A program made the translations under genes and the position numbers. Of a DNA stretch of 64,000 nt, positions 8,943 through 19,143 are shown piece by piece. The DNA is taken from assembly GCA_910575255.1 (NCBI GenBank), contig CAJTEM010000025.1, positions 20,014 to 84,013 of the forward strand. The letters run 5' to 3'. Under the pieces are notes generated by a model. That model worked only from the letters and a program-made list of their open reading frames with translations. It was not told the origin of the DNA and searched no databases. Each line of letters starts with the position of its first letter. Position 1 is the first letter of the stretch. The stretch comes from Lachnospiraceae bacterium. Lineage in GTDB: Bacteria; Bacillota; Clostridia; Lachnospirales; Lachnospiraceae.

Positions 8943-8991
8943 AAGAAAAAGCGGAGGAAGGCGCGGCGAAGAACGCCGTTCCTCCCTCCGC
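8943..8991 (-). terminator. Terminator after mobC
   Basis: On the minus strand, a GC-rich stem (arms GCGGAGG and CCTCCGC at the outside, further pairing inside) between 8991 and 8951 is followed by TTTTTCTTTTT. It ends the long transfer transcript just after mobC, so the relaxase and the gene before it need their own promoter. Confidence 0.85.
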
Positions 8992-9011
8992 AGATGGAGC
9001 AAACTATCCGG

Positions 9012-9356
9012 TCAGGAGAGCTTGGAAAGCTGGGCCAGTATCTTCTGCACACCCTCCCAAAGCTGTTCCTGCCGCTGGGATATATCTTCCAAATCAGCGT
9101 CATAAACCCGCCCGGTTTCATGCACTTTACGGGTCAGCTGGTTTAAGTTGTTGCTGGAATAGCGCATCAGGGACACCAGCTCCTTCAGTTCCGGCAAATC
9201 CAGCTTTACCACATACCCGTCCAGCGCCATTTTCCGCAGATAGGCTTCCCGGTTGACGGTTCCAAGCTGGGCCATTTTCTGCTCAATCAGGGCCAGCTCC
9301 TCCGGGGAAACCCGGAAATTCACCTGCACCTCCCGTTTCCGCTTTGCCGCGCTCAT
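9012..9356 (-). CDS. mobC: MobC-type relaxosome accessory protein
   Basis: A 114-residue protein, MSAAKRKREVQVNFRVSPEE, with an N-terminal ribbon-helix-helix (VQVNFRVSPEELALIEQKM), then MobC-family GYVVKLDLPELKELVSLMRY and SSNNLNQLTRKVHETG. MobC binds oriT and helps the relaxase open the strands. Its ATG overlaps the stop of the DUF3849 gene by four bases, so the two are translationally coupled. A strong terminator follows. Confidence 0.9.
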   Translation of the reverse strand: MSAAKRKREVQVNFRVSPEELALIEQKMAQLGTVNREAYLRKMALDGYVVKLDLPELKELVSLMRYSSNNLNQLTRKVHETGRVYDADLEDISQRQEQLWEGVQKILAQLSKLS

Positions 9357-10159
9357 CGTTCCGGTTCCCGTTTCTTAGGGGCGGCGGGTCTGCGTTCCGG
9401 CGGCTCCTGTTTGAGTTTTTCCAGGACGGAGCCTTTCTCCGGGGCTTGAAGGACTTTCCGCGCCTGCTTCAAAAACAGGTCGGTCAGGCCGGGGTTGACC
9501 TTATCCACCACCAGGACATAACTGTGGCGGGGATCGCCGCCATCCTCCGGCATGGGGATTGTTTTCGCCCAGGCTTTGTTATCGCGGGAGATACGCCCGT
9601 CATGCTCCTTTTTCAGCACCGTATTGGCAAGGATAACCTGCATACGCTCCGGCCCGAACTGTTCCAGCACTTCTTTGACAGCGGCCTCGGTATTCAGGCG
9701 GTTATCCCCATAGTGGGCGCTGATGGCCTGCTCAATGGCTTCTTTGCAGGCAAGACTGGCTTGCAGGGAGGCGCGGTACTGCGCCATCTCCCCATGCTCG
9801 GACGCATAGGCGGCGGAGTGGGGATAGATCGGGACGGCTCTCTGTTCCTCTTTTGCCCTGTGCATCTCATTTGCCCGTTCCTCAATGCTGTCCCGGATCA
9901 CATCCATATAGCCGGTTTCCAGCTTTTCAAAATGGCGGTACACATCAGCCAGCGGCGAGGGGGAATCCAGAAGCGCCTGTGCCTGGTTATCGGAGAGTTC
10001 CAGTTCCTCCATCGCCAGCACAATGTCCTCCCGGACGGTGTACTCATAGGCATGGTTTAAGACCTCCTCCGGGGACTGGCTTTTCAGCCAATCCCGGAAG
10101 GTATCCTGTTCAGCGGCCATCTTCTCATAAAGGGCCGTATTCTTTTCGTTGCTGTTCAT
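9353..10159 (-). CDS. DUF3849 domain protein of conjugative elements
   Basis: A 268-residue soluble protein. The N-terminal ~100 residues are helical and acidic. The DUF3849 part follows: VPIYPHSAAYASEHGEMAQY, ASLACKEAIEQAISAHYG, ANTVLKKEHDGRISRDNKAW. DUF3849 is found almost only in conjugative elements of Clostridia, with no known biochemical role. It lies one base after the giant methylase/helicase gene and overlaps mobC, so it belongs to the transfer operon. Confidence 0.85.
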   Translation of the reverse strand: MNSNEKNTALYEKMAAEQDTFRDWLKSQSPEEVLNHAYEYTVREDIVLAMEELELSDNQAQALLDSPSPLADVYRHFEKLETGYMDVIRDSIEERANEMHRAKEEQRAVPIYPHSAAYASEHGEMAQYRASLQASLACKEAIEQAISAHYGDNRLNTEAAVKEVLEQFGPERMQVILANTVLKKEHDGRISRDNKAWAKTIPMPEDGGDPRHSYVLVVDKVNPGLTDLFLKQARKVLQAPEKGSVLEKLKQEPPERRPAAPKKREPER

Positions 10160-10160
10160 A

Positions 10161-13100
10161 TTATCTTGCCTCCTGTTCCTGTTGTCTGGGTTTCTTTTCC
10201 ATGCTGCGGGGCGGGATGGGGCGTTTCAGCCCTTCCAGCACCGAGGGCCTTTCGCGTTTGGCAATCGCCGCTTCTGGACGGGACTGTCCCTTGCTGTCCA
10301 TGTTCAGCTCCATATCCAGCTCCACCAGACGGGCGTTCTTGACCCGCAATTCCTCCTCATAGGGGAAGGCTTTGCCCACTTCCTCCTTCGCGGCGGCCTG
10401 CTGCTGGTAAAGGTTATCCAGCTGGACTTTTACGCTTTCCAACCGCTGGGGCATCTGGGAAAGCGCGTTGTCAATCCGGGTCAGGTTGCCGCGCGGGTCC
10501 GCGCCCAGGGCGGTACGGTGGGTCATGCGGCCTTTCAGTTGGAGCATATATTCCTTCTGAAAAGCGTCAAAGGTTACAAACATAGCAAATCCCCGGTAGC
10601 TGCCGACCTGCACCGGCTCGGAGCCTTTAACCTCCTTGCAGGCGTCCAGAAGGGCGGCTCCGGCGTTCTCTTTGTCGGTGAGCGTATCGCCCCGGACTTC
10701 CATGCCGGTAAATCCGTCTGTTGGGTGTGGGTGCGCCGCCAGGGTTTCCATATCTGTTTCCAGGCCCTGGATAAAGCCTTTGTGTTTCTCGATCTCCTCC
10801 GGGAAGTGCTTTAACAGCTGATCTTCCAGCCGGTACTGCTTGCTCTGGTGGTCGGCCTTCATCAGCTTTAAGCGGGATACCTCCACATCCAAATCCATAC
10901 GCTCCTTGATGCGGGGGTCCCCGGCACACAGGGCCTTGATCTCCGCAAAGGACAGGGCGGTTTCGTCCACATCGTCACAGCTGCGGACCGGGGATTTTGA
11001 AGTCATAATCTGCGAAATGAATTTCTGCTTGTTCTCCACCGTCTGCCAGAGGTATGCGTCGAAGGTCCCTTCGGTCACATAGCGGTAAACATGGACCAGC
11101 GGGTTCTGGTTGCCCTGGCGCTCGATCCGCCCTTTTCGCTGTGCCAGATCTCCGGGCCTCCAGGGGCAGTCCAGATCGTGAAGGGCCACCAGCAAATCCT
11201 GCACGTTGGTCCCGGCCCCCATCTTCTGGGTGGAGCCTAACAGGACGCGCACCTGGCCGGAGCGGACTTTGGAGAACAGCTCCTTTTTGCGGACTTCGGT
11301 ATTGGCTTCATGGATAAAAGCGATCTGGCTGGCGGGCATACCCTGTGCGATGAGTTTCTGCCGGATGTCCTCATAGACCGTAAAGGCCAGCGGTTTCTCC
11401 GGCTCTGGAACTGCCTGTTCCAGAGCGTGAAGTATCGGGTTATCCAGCGTCTTGGCCACCTTTTTGGAGCCAGCCGCCTGGGGTGTGGAAATGTCGCAAA
11501 ACACCAGCTGGGTCAGCTTTTCCGGCTGTCCGTCCCGCCAGATTTGCAGGATATTGTCCACGCACTGGTTGACTTTTGTGCCGGGTTCGTCCGGCAGCAT
11601 GGGGTTGATGATGCGCTGGTCCAGCCCCAGCTTGCGGCCATCCGAGGTGATTTTCAGCATATTGTCGGTTGATGGGTCAACGGTCCCCGAATGGACTTTG
11701 GCGGCGCGCTCGGAGAGGGCCTTCACCATATCCTGCTGGTGTCCGGTGGGCTTTGCCACGATGTTGTGGTATTCCACCTCCGGGGTGGGCAGGTCCAGCT
11801 GGTCGGCGGTCTTGATGTCCGCCACCTCTTTGAACAGGTTCATCAGCTCCGGCAGGTTAAAGAACTTGGAAAATCTTGTCCGCGCCCGGTAGCCCGTCCC
11901 CTCCGGGGCCAGTTCCAGGGCTGTCACCGTTTCCCCGAAGCGGCTGGCCCAGCAGTCGAAATGGGTCATGTTCAATTCCTGGAGCCGCTCATACTGGAGG
12001 TAGCGTTGGATGGTGTAAAGTTCGGTCATACTGTTGCTGACCGGCGTTCCGGTGGCGAACACAACGCCCCTGCTGCCGGTGATCTCGTCCATGTAGCGGC
12101 ATTTGGCAAACATATCGGAGGATTTCTGCGCGTCTGTGGTGGAAAGCCCCGCCACATTCCGCATTTTGGTGTATAAAAAGAGGTTTTTATAATTGTGGCT
12201 CTCGTCCACAAACAGCCGGTCCACGCCCAGCTGCTCAAAGGTAATCACATCGTCCTTGCGGCCCTCGGCCTGCAATTTTTCCAGCCTTGCCTCCAACGAT
12301 TTTTTGGTGCGTTCCAGCTGCTTGACGGTAAAGCGTTCCCCGCCGCTGGCCTCCACCTCGGCAATCCCGTCGGTGATCTCGTTGATCTGCTCCCGCAGCA
12401 GGCGCTCCTGCCGTTCCCGGCTGATGGGAATACGCTCAAACTGGCTGTGTCCGATAATCACCGCGTCATAGTCCCCGGTGGCGATTCTGGCGCAGAATTT
12501 CTTGCGGTTGTGGCTTTCAAAATCCTTTTTGGTGGTGACAAGGATATTCGCGGAAGGGTAGAGCCGTAAAAACTCGGAGGCCCACTGCTCGGTCAGGTGG
12601 TTCGGCACCACAAAGAGGGATTTCTGGCACAGGCCCAGCCGCTTGGATTCCATCGCGGCGGCTACCATTTCAAAGGTCTTGCCCGCGCCCACCTCATGGG
12701 CCAGCAGGGTATTCCCGCCGTACAGCACATGGGCGATGGCGTTTTTCTGGTGTTCCCGTAACGTAATTTCCGGGTTCATGCCCGCAAACCGGATATGCTG
12801 CCCGTCATACTCGCGGGGGCGGATGCTGTTCATTTCCTCGTTGTACTGGCGCACCAGCGTCTGCCGCCGCTGTGGGTCCTTCCAAATCCAGTCCCGGAAG
12901 GCTTCCCGGATCGCCATCTGCTTCTGGGCGGCAAGGGTGGTTTCTTTGGCGTTGAGTACCCGGCGCTCCCGCCCCTCGGCGTCCTCAACGGTGTCATAGA
13001 TGCGGACATCCCGCAGGTTTAAGCTGTCCTCCAGAATCTTGTAGGCGTTGGCCCGGTCGGTTCCGTAGGTGGTATTGGCGGCTACATCGCCGTACCCAAC

Positions 13101-16100
13101 GGCGTTTTTGCTGGTGATCTGCCACTCGGCGGTGTAGGGGACATACTTGACCTCAATCTTCCCTTGCAGATAGTACGGGGTGTGGAAGGTTTCGTACATG
13201 AATTGCTGGATATAGTCTTTGTCAATCCAGGTAGCCCCCAGGCGCACCTCGATTTCCGATGCGTCCAAATCCTTGGGCTGGGCGGCGGTCAGTGCCTCCA
13301 CATTGACAGAAAAGGCGGGGTCTTTGTCCGCCGCCCGCTGTGCCTGCCGCAGTTTCCGGCGCACGTTGCCGGAGAGGTATTCATCCGCTGTCACATAACG
13401 GGGCGATTCCCCCTCCGCCAGTGGTCCGGGCAGACGGAAGATCACGCCCCGCAGCTCCTGCGCCAATTCCTCCTGGGTTTTGCCGCTCAGTTCGGCCATG
13501 TACGCCATATCCACCTCGGCCTTTTCCGCGATGGAAACAGCCAGGGCTTCACTGGCGGTGTCCACCGCAGTAACGGCCTGATGGGGCTTGATGGTGCGCT
13601 TGGTGAACATATCCGCCTTTTGCTTCAGATGTCCGTCATCGTCAATGACTTCCAGCGCGCAGAGCAGATAATAGCTGGAATCATCGGCAAAGGCCAGCCG
13701 GTTCCCCCGGTCATTGATAAGCCCGTACTTTGCGGAAAATGCGTCATAGAGCCGGTTCAATTCGGCCTGGGTTTCACGGATTGCCGTATCCGAAACAAAG
13801 CTGTCCATCTGCTGTGCGATGAGCTTCTGCACACAGTCCCGCAGTTCCACCAGCCCTTTTACGCGGGCCTCGGCGGTGGCGTTTAAGTCAGGGCGCACCA
13901 TGCGGCTGTTTTCCCGATAGTACACCGCACCGTCCACAACGGTATAGGAATAGTTTTTTACATCAGGGTCAGCGGGGATAGAAGTATCAATTTCTTCCCC
14001 CTCGCCCAGCTCCGGCAGTTCGGCCTCCTGGTAGGTCCCGCGAATGTACTTAACCGCATCGTGCAGCTGGTCGGAAAGTTCCAATCCCTCAATAGGAGCC
14101 ACTGTATAATCCTGTTTTCCGTATTGGGTGCTTTGCGCGGTAGTGCGGCCCAGCACCATTTCCGGGTGGTCCAGAAAATAGCGGTTGATGGTAAAATCAT
14201 CTTCGGTCTGTCCGGTCTGCGTCCAATCCGGTGTAATGTCGATAGGACGGTCCCGTTTTTGCAGGAATATAATGTCGGATACCACTTCCGTTCCGGCATT
14301 GGCACGAAACGCATTGTTGGGCAGACGGATCGCGCCTAACAGCTCCGCCCGCTGCGCCAGATACCGGCGCACCGTAGAATCCTTGGAATCCATCGTGTAG
14401 CGGCTGGTGACAAAGGCCACGACGCCGCCTGGACGCACCTGGTCCAATGATTTAGCGAAAAAGTAGTTATGAATGTTGAAGTTCAGCTTGTTATAGGCCC
14501 GGTCATTGACGGAATACTGGCCAAACGGCACATTTCCTACGGCTATATCATAGAAATCACGCCGGTCGGTGGTTTGAAAGCCTGCGATGGTGATGTCTGC
14601 TTTGGGATAGAGCTGTTTTGCAATGCGCCCGGTGATGGAATCCAGCTCCACGCCGTACAGTTTGCTGCCCTGCATTTCCTCCGGCAGCATACCGAAGAAA
14701 TTGCCCACACCGCAGGAGGGTTCCAGGATGTTGCCGGTCTGGAATCCCATTTTACCCACCGCTTCATAAATGGCCTGGATAACGGTAGGGCTGGTGTAAT
14801 GGGCGTTTAAGGTAGTCCCTTTGGCGGCTTCATATTCCTCCGGGGACAGCGTTGCATAGAGTTCCGCAAACTCCTTGGCCCAGGCGGGCTTGCTCTCGTC
14901 AAAAGCGTCTGCCAGACCGCCCCAGCCCACATACCGGGAAAGGGTTTCCTGTTCTTCCGGCGTGGCCTGCCGGTTTTCAAACTCCAATTCTTTCAGGAGA
15001 TTGATTGCGTCCATGTTGGCCCGAAACTTTGCTTTTGGTCCTCCTTCGCCCAGGTGAATGTCGGTGATACGGAAGTTCCCGGCAGTCGGCTGGGAAGGGG
15101 TGGGTTCCGGTTCATCAAAGTGCAGCGTATGAATCTCTATATCGTAGGGCAGATGGTTCTGTTCGCCCGGATAACGGGTGACGGGGGTAATGGTGATCTG
15201 CGGCTCCGGCTCTGGCGCAGGGGGATTCCCAAAATCCGGCTGTTCCTCTGCCAGCTGTTCTTTTGGCTGTGCCGGTTCGTGGGAGAATCCGTCCAGCTCC
15301 TGCTGGTAGAGGGCGCGCAGGGCAGCGGCAAGCGGCTCCCAGCTTTCATACATCGCTGCCAGCACCGTTTCATCTTCCCGCAGAATCTCCACTTCCATGC
15401 CGTTTGCGGAGGCCCGGTAATCCGCCGTATCTCCGGTTTCCAGCTGCATGGTTTCCACTGTACCGGAAAACCGCTGGGAAAGATGCTGGGCGACAGCCGG
15501 ATTGCCTGCGCCGCTTCGGAGCAGCGCCGCTATATCCTCCTTTGCAGCCGTATCCAGCAAACCGCCATCCCCGGTCAGGACTTCCCGCAAATCCGGGGAA
15601 AACTGGTCCAGATCGGCGGGGAGATAGTCGGTGATGGCGCTGTTGCGCGGGTCCTGCCGGATGGCGCGTTCAAACTGTTCTTTACTTTCCGTCCGGTAAA
15701 TAGGGTAAGCCAGCGCGGGGTCATTCAGCTGGACATAGCCCCGCTGCAAATCGGTGATGCGGTACTCGGTATCTTCCAGAAAAACAAAATCCCCTACACC
15801 ATAGGCCGATGTCAGCGGGTCGCGGGGAAATGTTCCCGGTTCGTCCGCAGCGGGTGCGGCTGTTTCCTGTGCTGGTTCCTCTTGCCGGTCCGCCTTTATC
15901 TCTTGTGGTTCCAGCCCGGCCAGGAATTGCTCCGCAGCTTCTTCTCTTGAAAATGTCCGTACCGTTCCATCAGAGGCGGTATAGTAATCATTGGTCTGAT
16001 TATCCCAGACAGCAAACGCATCTTCCGGGTCGGGAAACGCATCGCTGGTCATAACAACGGAAAAGCGCGGTTCTGCTTCATCGGCGGCAATCTGTTCCAC

Positions 16101-19067
16101 ATCAGCCATGACCTGCTGAATAAAGGGGTCATTGTCCAGCTTTTCCGGTTCCACTACCTGCCCGTTTACAATGCCGCGCTGGGCCAGATTTTCCCGGATT
16201 GCGATAGGGTCTATATCGTCCAGATTGTCCCGTTCAGCCTCTGTAAAAAAGCGGTCCTCTTTGATAAGCTGGGCGATCCGGCGCTGTACCTTGGGCCAGG
16301 GCAGTTCCATTTCTTCGGGGCTTCCGGCGCGGACAATGAACAGGTTTGTATGTTCAGGACCGCCGTACTCCCTGGACAGCCATGCGGCGGTGTCTTTTTC
16401 CCTCCCATGCTCTTTCATATAGCGGACTACGGCCCGTTTGCTGTCCATATCGCCGTTCCATGCACAGAGGGCTTTGTCAATATCGTCCTGGGAGAGAGGG
16501 CGCAGAAGCTCATGGAGCTTTGGATAGGTTTCGGCAATCACCTCTTGATGCAGGCGGTGGCGGAACTCCGGCACATCCGAATACTGTTTGAGAAGCTGCA
16601 TATTACCGGAGCCAAGAACCGCGCGGCGCACAGCGGCGTTGCCCTCAATCACAGCGTTTTCATGGTCAGTATGGCCGCAGGCGTTGCGGTATGCCGTATC
16701 CTCCATGATGGCGGCGGTCACAACCGGCTTGTACTGTTCCAGCACATCTTCCAGTGCGGGCTGGGGCGGTTCTGTTTCGGTTTCATGGACAGGAGCAGGC
16801 TGGCTCTGTGATTCTACAATGCCCGCCTCTGCCAGTTCCTTTTCTGCCTGGATTTTCTCATACTGTTCCCGTTCTGCTTCGGTCAGATAACGGTCCTTTT
16901 GGATCAGGCCAGCAACCAGCTTCACGACCTTATCCCAGGTCAGGCGTACATCGTCACAGCCGTTTTTCTGGTAGCGCAGGCCCTTTCCATCGTGATCTTC
17001 GCCACTGTGCGTTGCACCGGACAGTGCGTGGGAGCGTCCGCCGGTTCCGTATTCCTGCCGGAGAAACGCGGTTTTTTCCTTGTCGGTATGGGGCTGCTGG
17101 AAAAAGGCATAAATGCGCCCTTTGCCCCCGGCAAAACCGCTGCCGCCAGAAAGGGCCGCGCCGATCTCATCCTCCGTAATAAACTGCTTAACCGCAGGAA
17201 CCTCTGCCATTTCAGATGAAAAGGCTTTGTGGGACAGTGACAGGTCTTTCAGGTTCTCCCAAATCTCCTTTGGCTTGTGGTAATGGAAACGCAGCAAGTT
17301 ACGGTCTTGCGTATAGGCAGTCCAAAAGGCGGCATATTCTTCTGTGAGGGGCTGGCGGAAAGCCGGGTCACGCAGCTGCTCAGTGAGCCATGCGGATTCT
17401 TCTGGAAACCCGTTGCCCTTGATTTCTGACAGACTGGGTAAATATCCGGCTTCTCTGGCTTCATCGCTCAAATCGTGATACAGGTTCCAGAGCTTGTTGG
17501 CAAGGAGGGAGCGTTCATAACCCTCCGCCTCGGCAAGCTCCACATTGGAAGCAAATTGACCGGATTCCAGCAGCTCGCCAATTCGTTCCGCCGCGCCCTC
17601 CCAGGAAATGACCTGCGCGGATTTATCATAACGGGCGGATTTTCCATAAGAGAGATGGATTCCGTCCTCACCATACCAGACTGTGATACGGCCTGCATCG
17701 GTGGTAAAACCGTTACCGCCATGATAGAGGGATTGCAGGGCGGCGGCAATCTCCGGGACCGGCTTCTGCTTTTCAAATTCAGCTGTCACGCGCTCCCGCA
17801 GACGGTCGGTATTGCCGCCCAGCCGCAGCACATGGTCGATGTCCTTTTGGGCAAAAGAAAAAGCAGAGGACGCTTTCACATTCTCTGCTTCATCAATATT
17901 CTGAATCTGTTCCGTTTCGGAAAGAAACAGGTTTAAGGTCAGCTGTTGATAAGTTCCGCCAGCAGAATCTCCTCCGCCTGGGCCTTGCAGCTGTTCATCA
18001 GGCCCACCCACTGCATCATGTCGCGGGCTTTCAGTTCCTCGGTCACGCCCGCCGCCTGCGCCAGTTTTGGCATCAGCTGCTCCAATCGGCTGTTCGCGGT
18101 CCGGTCGATCTCCAACAGGTGCGGGTACAGCTTCTCGCTCATCAGCAGACGGTTGTAAAGGATGGGCCGGTGTTCCTTCAAGTAGGTTTTCCGCATCCTG
18201 CCGTACTTGCCCAGGGGCGTTTCGGGCTGTTCTGTCAGTTGCAGGTTGGGAATCAGATAATCCCCGTTCTGAATGTAAGTTAAGGTGTTGTTCATTTTGC
18301 TGGCTCCTTTCTTTGTTGGCCTCTCGTTCCGCGTTTAGAATGGTTACGCCGATCTGCCGCAGCACCTGCTGGTTGATCTGGCTGACCGCCGTTCCCAGCG
18401 CCCCAACGGTGGCCGGTGTGTTGAAATCGAAAACCGGCATGAAATCCTCGTGGGTGAAATACTGCTCCGGGGCCAGCCCACAGCGGGACATCAGGGAATA
18501 GGCGATGCTGACGGTGGCGGCGGCTTTGAATTGGACTTCGATGTTAAGTTCATCGTACTCCTCCAAAAAGGAATCGTCAACGATGTAGAGGAAGTCACGC
18601 CCGTTGTCCGCCCAGTATTCCCCGGCCAGCCTGCGGGCGATCTCGGTCAGCTGCCCGCCTAAATCATCGCCGCCCACCCCATACCGGTTTTCCAGCATGG
18701 CGGAGATGGAATCTATATGCCGTTCCTCCATCTTCCAGAGCCAGGGAGTGCGGGAGTGCGGGCGGGTTCCGGTGTCGGAGATGTCAAAGACATACCGCAG
18801 CCGGGTCCGGTCCCCGGAATCGTCCACCAGGGCGATGCCCTTGGAGCCGCGCCGGACATAGCGGCCCATCTTGTCATTCCACAGGTCATACTCCGCACAG
18901 GCGGTAGCGTCCGGGCGCTGGGCGTAGATCATCAGCTGGTCATGGAACGGGTATTTGTAAAGCCTGGAGGCTGTGTCCAGAAACCGCATCCACTCATTCC
19001 AGCTGGAAGTGAGCTGCACCGCCGCATGGTCGGCCATCTGTGCGTACATCTGCGCTTTGGTTGCCAT
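10161..19067 (-). CDS. Giant ICE-encoded N6-adenine methylase / SNF2-type helicase
   Basis: A 2968-residue protein. Start MATKAQMYAQMADHAAVQ follows AAAGGAGGG; upstream codons are not conserved-looking. Regions: an N-terminal ~250-residue ArdC/LtrC-like part; a low-complexity linker (about 258-376) dual-coded with tnpV; repeated modules with GGKGRIYAFFQQPHTD and DKVVKLVAGLIQKDRYLTEAE; a YodL-like stretch near 1005-1055; an N6-methylase with EPSCGVGNFFG (near 1449) and NVPFG; then a helicase with Walker A HEVGAGKTFEM (near 2126), LFVDESHNYKN (near 2287), GTPVSNSM and motif VI QRKGRIERQGNQ (near 2651). Such proteins are thought to protect and process transferred DNA; the exact reaction is unproven. 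Confidence 0.92.
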   Translation of the reverse strand: MATKAQMYAQMADHAAVQLTSSWNEWMRFLDTASRLYKYPFHDQLMIYAQRPDATACAEYDLWNDKMGRYVRRGSKGIALVDDSGDRTRLRYVFDISDTGTRPHSRTPWLWKMEERHIDSISAMLENRYGVGGDDLGGQLTEIARRLAGEYWADNGRDFLYIVDDSFLEEYDELNIEVQFKAAATVSIAYSLMSRCGLAPEQYFTHEDFMPVFDFNTPATVGALGTAVSQINQQVLRQIGVTILNAEREANKERSQQNEQHLNLHSERGLSDSQPATDRTARNAPGQVRQDAENLLEGTPAHPLQPSADEREAVPAPVGDRPDREQPIGAADAKTGAGGGRDRGTESPRHDAVGGPDEQLQGPGGGDSAGGTYQQLTLNLFLSETEQIQNIDEAENVKASSAFSFAQKDIDHVLRLGGNTDRLRERVTAEFEKQKPVPEIAAALQSLYHGGNGFTTDAGRITVWYGEDGIHLSYGKSARYDKSAQVISWEGAAERIGELLESGQFASNVELAEAEGYERSLLANKLWNLYHDLSDEAREAGYLPSLSEIKGNGFPEESAWLTEQLRDPAFRQPLTEEYAAFWTAYTQDRNLLRFHYHKPKEIWENLKDLSLSHKAFSSEMAEVPAVKQFITEDEIGAALSGGSGFAGGKGRIYAFFQQPHTDKEKTAFLRQEYGTGGRSHALSGATHSGEDHDGKGLRYQKNGCDDVRLTWDKVVKLVAGLIQKDRYLTEAEREQYEKIQAEKELAEAGIVESQSQPAPVHETETEPPQPALEDVLEQYKPVVTAAIMEDTAYRNACGHTDHENAVIEGNAAVRRAVLGSGNMQLLKQYSDVPEFRHRLHQEVIAETYPKLHELLRPLSQDDIDKALCAWNGDMDSKRAVVRYMKEHGREKDTAAWLSREYGGPEHTNLFIVRAGSPEEMELPWPKVQRRIAQLIKEDRFFTEAERDNLDDIDPIAIRENLAQRGIVNGQVVEPEKLDNDPFIQQVMADVEQIAADEAEPRFSVVMTSDAFPDPEDAFAVWDNQTNDYYTASDGTVRTFSREEAAEQFLAGLEPQEIKADRQEEPAQETAAPAADEPGTFPRDPLTSAYGVGDFVFLEDTEYRITDLQRGYVQLNDPALAYPIYRTESKEQFERAIRQDPRNSAITDYLPADLDQFSPDLREVLTGDGGLLDTAAKEDIAALLRSGAGNPAVAQHLSQRFSGTVETMQLETGDTADYRASANGMEVEILREDETVLAAMYESWEPLAAALRALYQQELDGFSHEPAQPKEQLAEEQPDFGNPPAPEPEPQITITPVTRYPGEQNHLPYDIEIHTLHFDEPEPTPSQPTAGNFRITDIHLGEGGPKAKFRANMDAINLLKELEFENRQATPEEQETLSRYVGWGGLADAFDESKPAWAKEFAELYATLSPEEYEAAKGTTLNAHYTSPTVIQAIYEAVGKMGFQTGNILEPSCGVGNFFGMLPEEMQGSKLYGVELDSITGRIAKQLYPKADITIAGFQTTDRRDFYDIAVGNVPFGQYSVNDRAYNKLNFNIHNYFFAKSLDQVRPGGVVAFVTSRYTMDSKDSTVRRYLAQRAELLGAIRLPNNAFRANAGTEVVSDIIFLQKRDRPIDITPDWTQTGQTEDDFTINRYFLDHPEMVLGRTTAQSTQYGKQDYTVAPIEGLELSDQLHDAVKYIRGTYQEAELPELGEGEEIDTSIPADPDVKNYSYTVVDGAVYYRENSRMVRPDLNATAEARVKGLVELRDCVQKLIAQQMDSFVSDTAIRETQAELNRLYDAFSAKYGLINDRGNRLAFADDSSYYLLCALEVIDDDGHLKQKADMFTKRTIKPHQAVTAVDTASEALAVSIAEKAEVDMAYMAELSGKTQEELAQELRGVIFRLPGPLAEGESPRYVTADEYLSGNVRRKLRQAQRAADKDPAFSVNVEALTAAQPKDLDASEIEVRLGATWIDKDYIQQFMYETFHTPYYLQGKIEVKYVPYTAEWQITSKNAVGYGDVAANTTYGTDRANAYKILEDSLNLRDVRIYDTVEDAEGRERRVLNAKETTLAAQKQMAIREAFRDWIWKDPQRRQTLVRQYNEEMNSIRPREYDGQHIRFAGMNPEITLREHQKNAIAHVLYGGNTLLAHEVGAGKTFEMVAAAMESKRLGLCQKSLFVVPNHLTEQWASEFLRLYPSANILVTTKKDFESHNRKKFCARIATGDYDAVIIGHSQFERIPISRERQERLLREQINEITDGIAEVEASGGERFTVKQLERTKKSLEARLEKLQAEGRKDDVITFEQLGVDRLFVDESHNYKNLFLYTKMRNVAGLSTTDAQKSSDMFAKCRYMDEITGSRGVVFATGTPVSNSMTELYTIQRYLQYERLQELNMTHFDCWASRFGETVTALELAPEGTGYRARTRFSKFFNLPELMNLFKEVADIKTADQLDLPTPEVEYHNIVAKPTGHQQDMVKALSERAAKVHSGTVDPSTDNMLKITSDGRKLGLDQRIINPMLPDEPGTKVNQCVDNILQIWRDGQPEKLTQLVFCDISTPQAAGSKKVAKTLDNPILHALEQAVPEPEKPLAFTVYEDIRQKLIAQGMPASQIAFIHEANTEVRKKELFSKVRSGQVRVLLGSTQKMGAGTNVQDLLVALHDLDCPWRPGDLAQRKGRIERQGNQNPLVHVYRYVTEGTFDAYLWQTVENKQKFISQIMTSKSPVRSCDDVDETALSFAEIKALCAGDPRIKERMDLDVEVSRLKLMKADHQSKQYRLEDQLLKHFPEEIEKHKGFIQGLETDMETLAAHPHPTDGFTGMEVRGDTLTDKENAGAALLDACKEVKGSEPVQVGSYRGFAMFVTFDAFQKEYMLQLKGRMTHRTALGADPRGNLTRIDNALSQMPQRLESVKVQLDNLYQQQAAAKEEVGKAFPYEEELRVKNARLVELDMELNMDSKGQSRPEAAIAKRERPSVLEGLKRPIPPRSMEKKPRQQEQEAR
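17939..18295 (-). CDS. tnpV: TnpV-family protein encoded inside the giant helicase gene, in another frame
   Basis: A 118-residue protein in the +1 frame relative to the surrounding gene on the same strand. It has its own perfect ribosome site, AAAGGAG at 18304-18310, eight bases before ATG. The translation (MNNTLTYIQNGDYLIPNLQL, LGKYGRMRKTYLKEHRP, AGVTEELKARDMMQWVGLMN) is clearly homologous to the free-standing TnpV at 45530-45907, with VTEELKAR identical. TnpV is known from Tn4451-type elements, function unknown. The dual coding explains the odd Pro/Gly/Asp/Arg-rich linker of the host protein at residues ~258-376. Confidence 0.85.
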   Translation of the reverse strand: MNNTLTYIQNGDYLIPNLQLTEQPETPLGKYGRMRKTYLKEHRPILYNRLLMSEKLYPHLLEIDRTANSRLEQLMPKLAQAAGVTEELKARDMMQWVGLMNSCKAQAEEILLAELINS

Positions 19068-19143
19068 TGTTTTCGGCCCTCCTTTCGGGTTTTGGATAAA
19101 AGGAAGGGGCGGCACAGCGCCAGCCCCTCCGGTCTGTTGGTTC

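Noticed and set aside
8849..9121. A 90-codon minus-strand frame overlapping mobC
   Set aside because: Out of frame with mobC, crosses the mobC terminator and lacks a ribosome site.
15054..15950. Long plus-strand frames opposite the giant methylase/helicase gene (also at 13164-13886 and 11310-11672)
   Set aside because: Antisense shadows rich in Arg, Gly, His and Pro, without ribosome sites or recognisable motifs.
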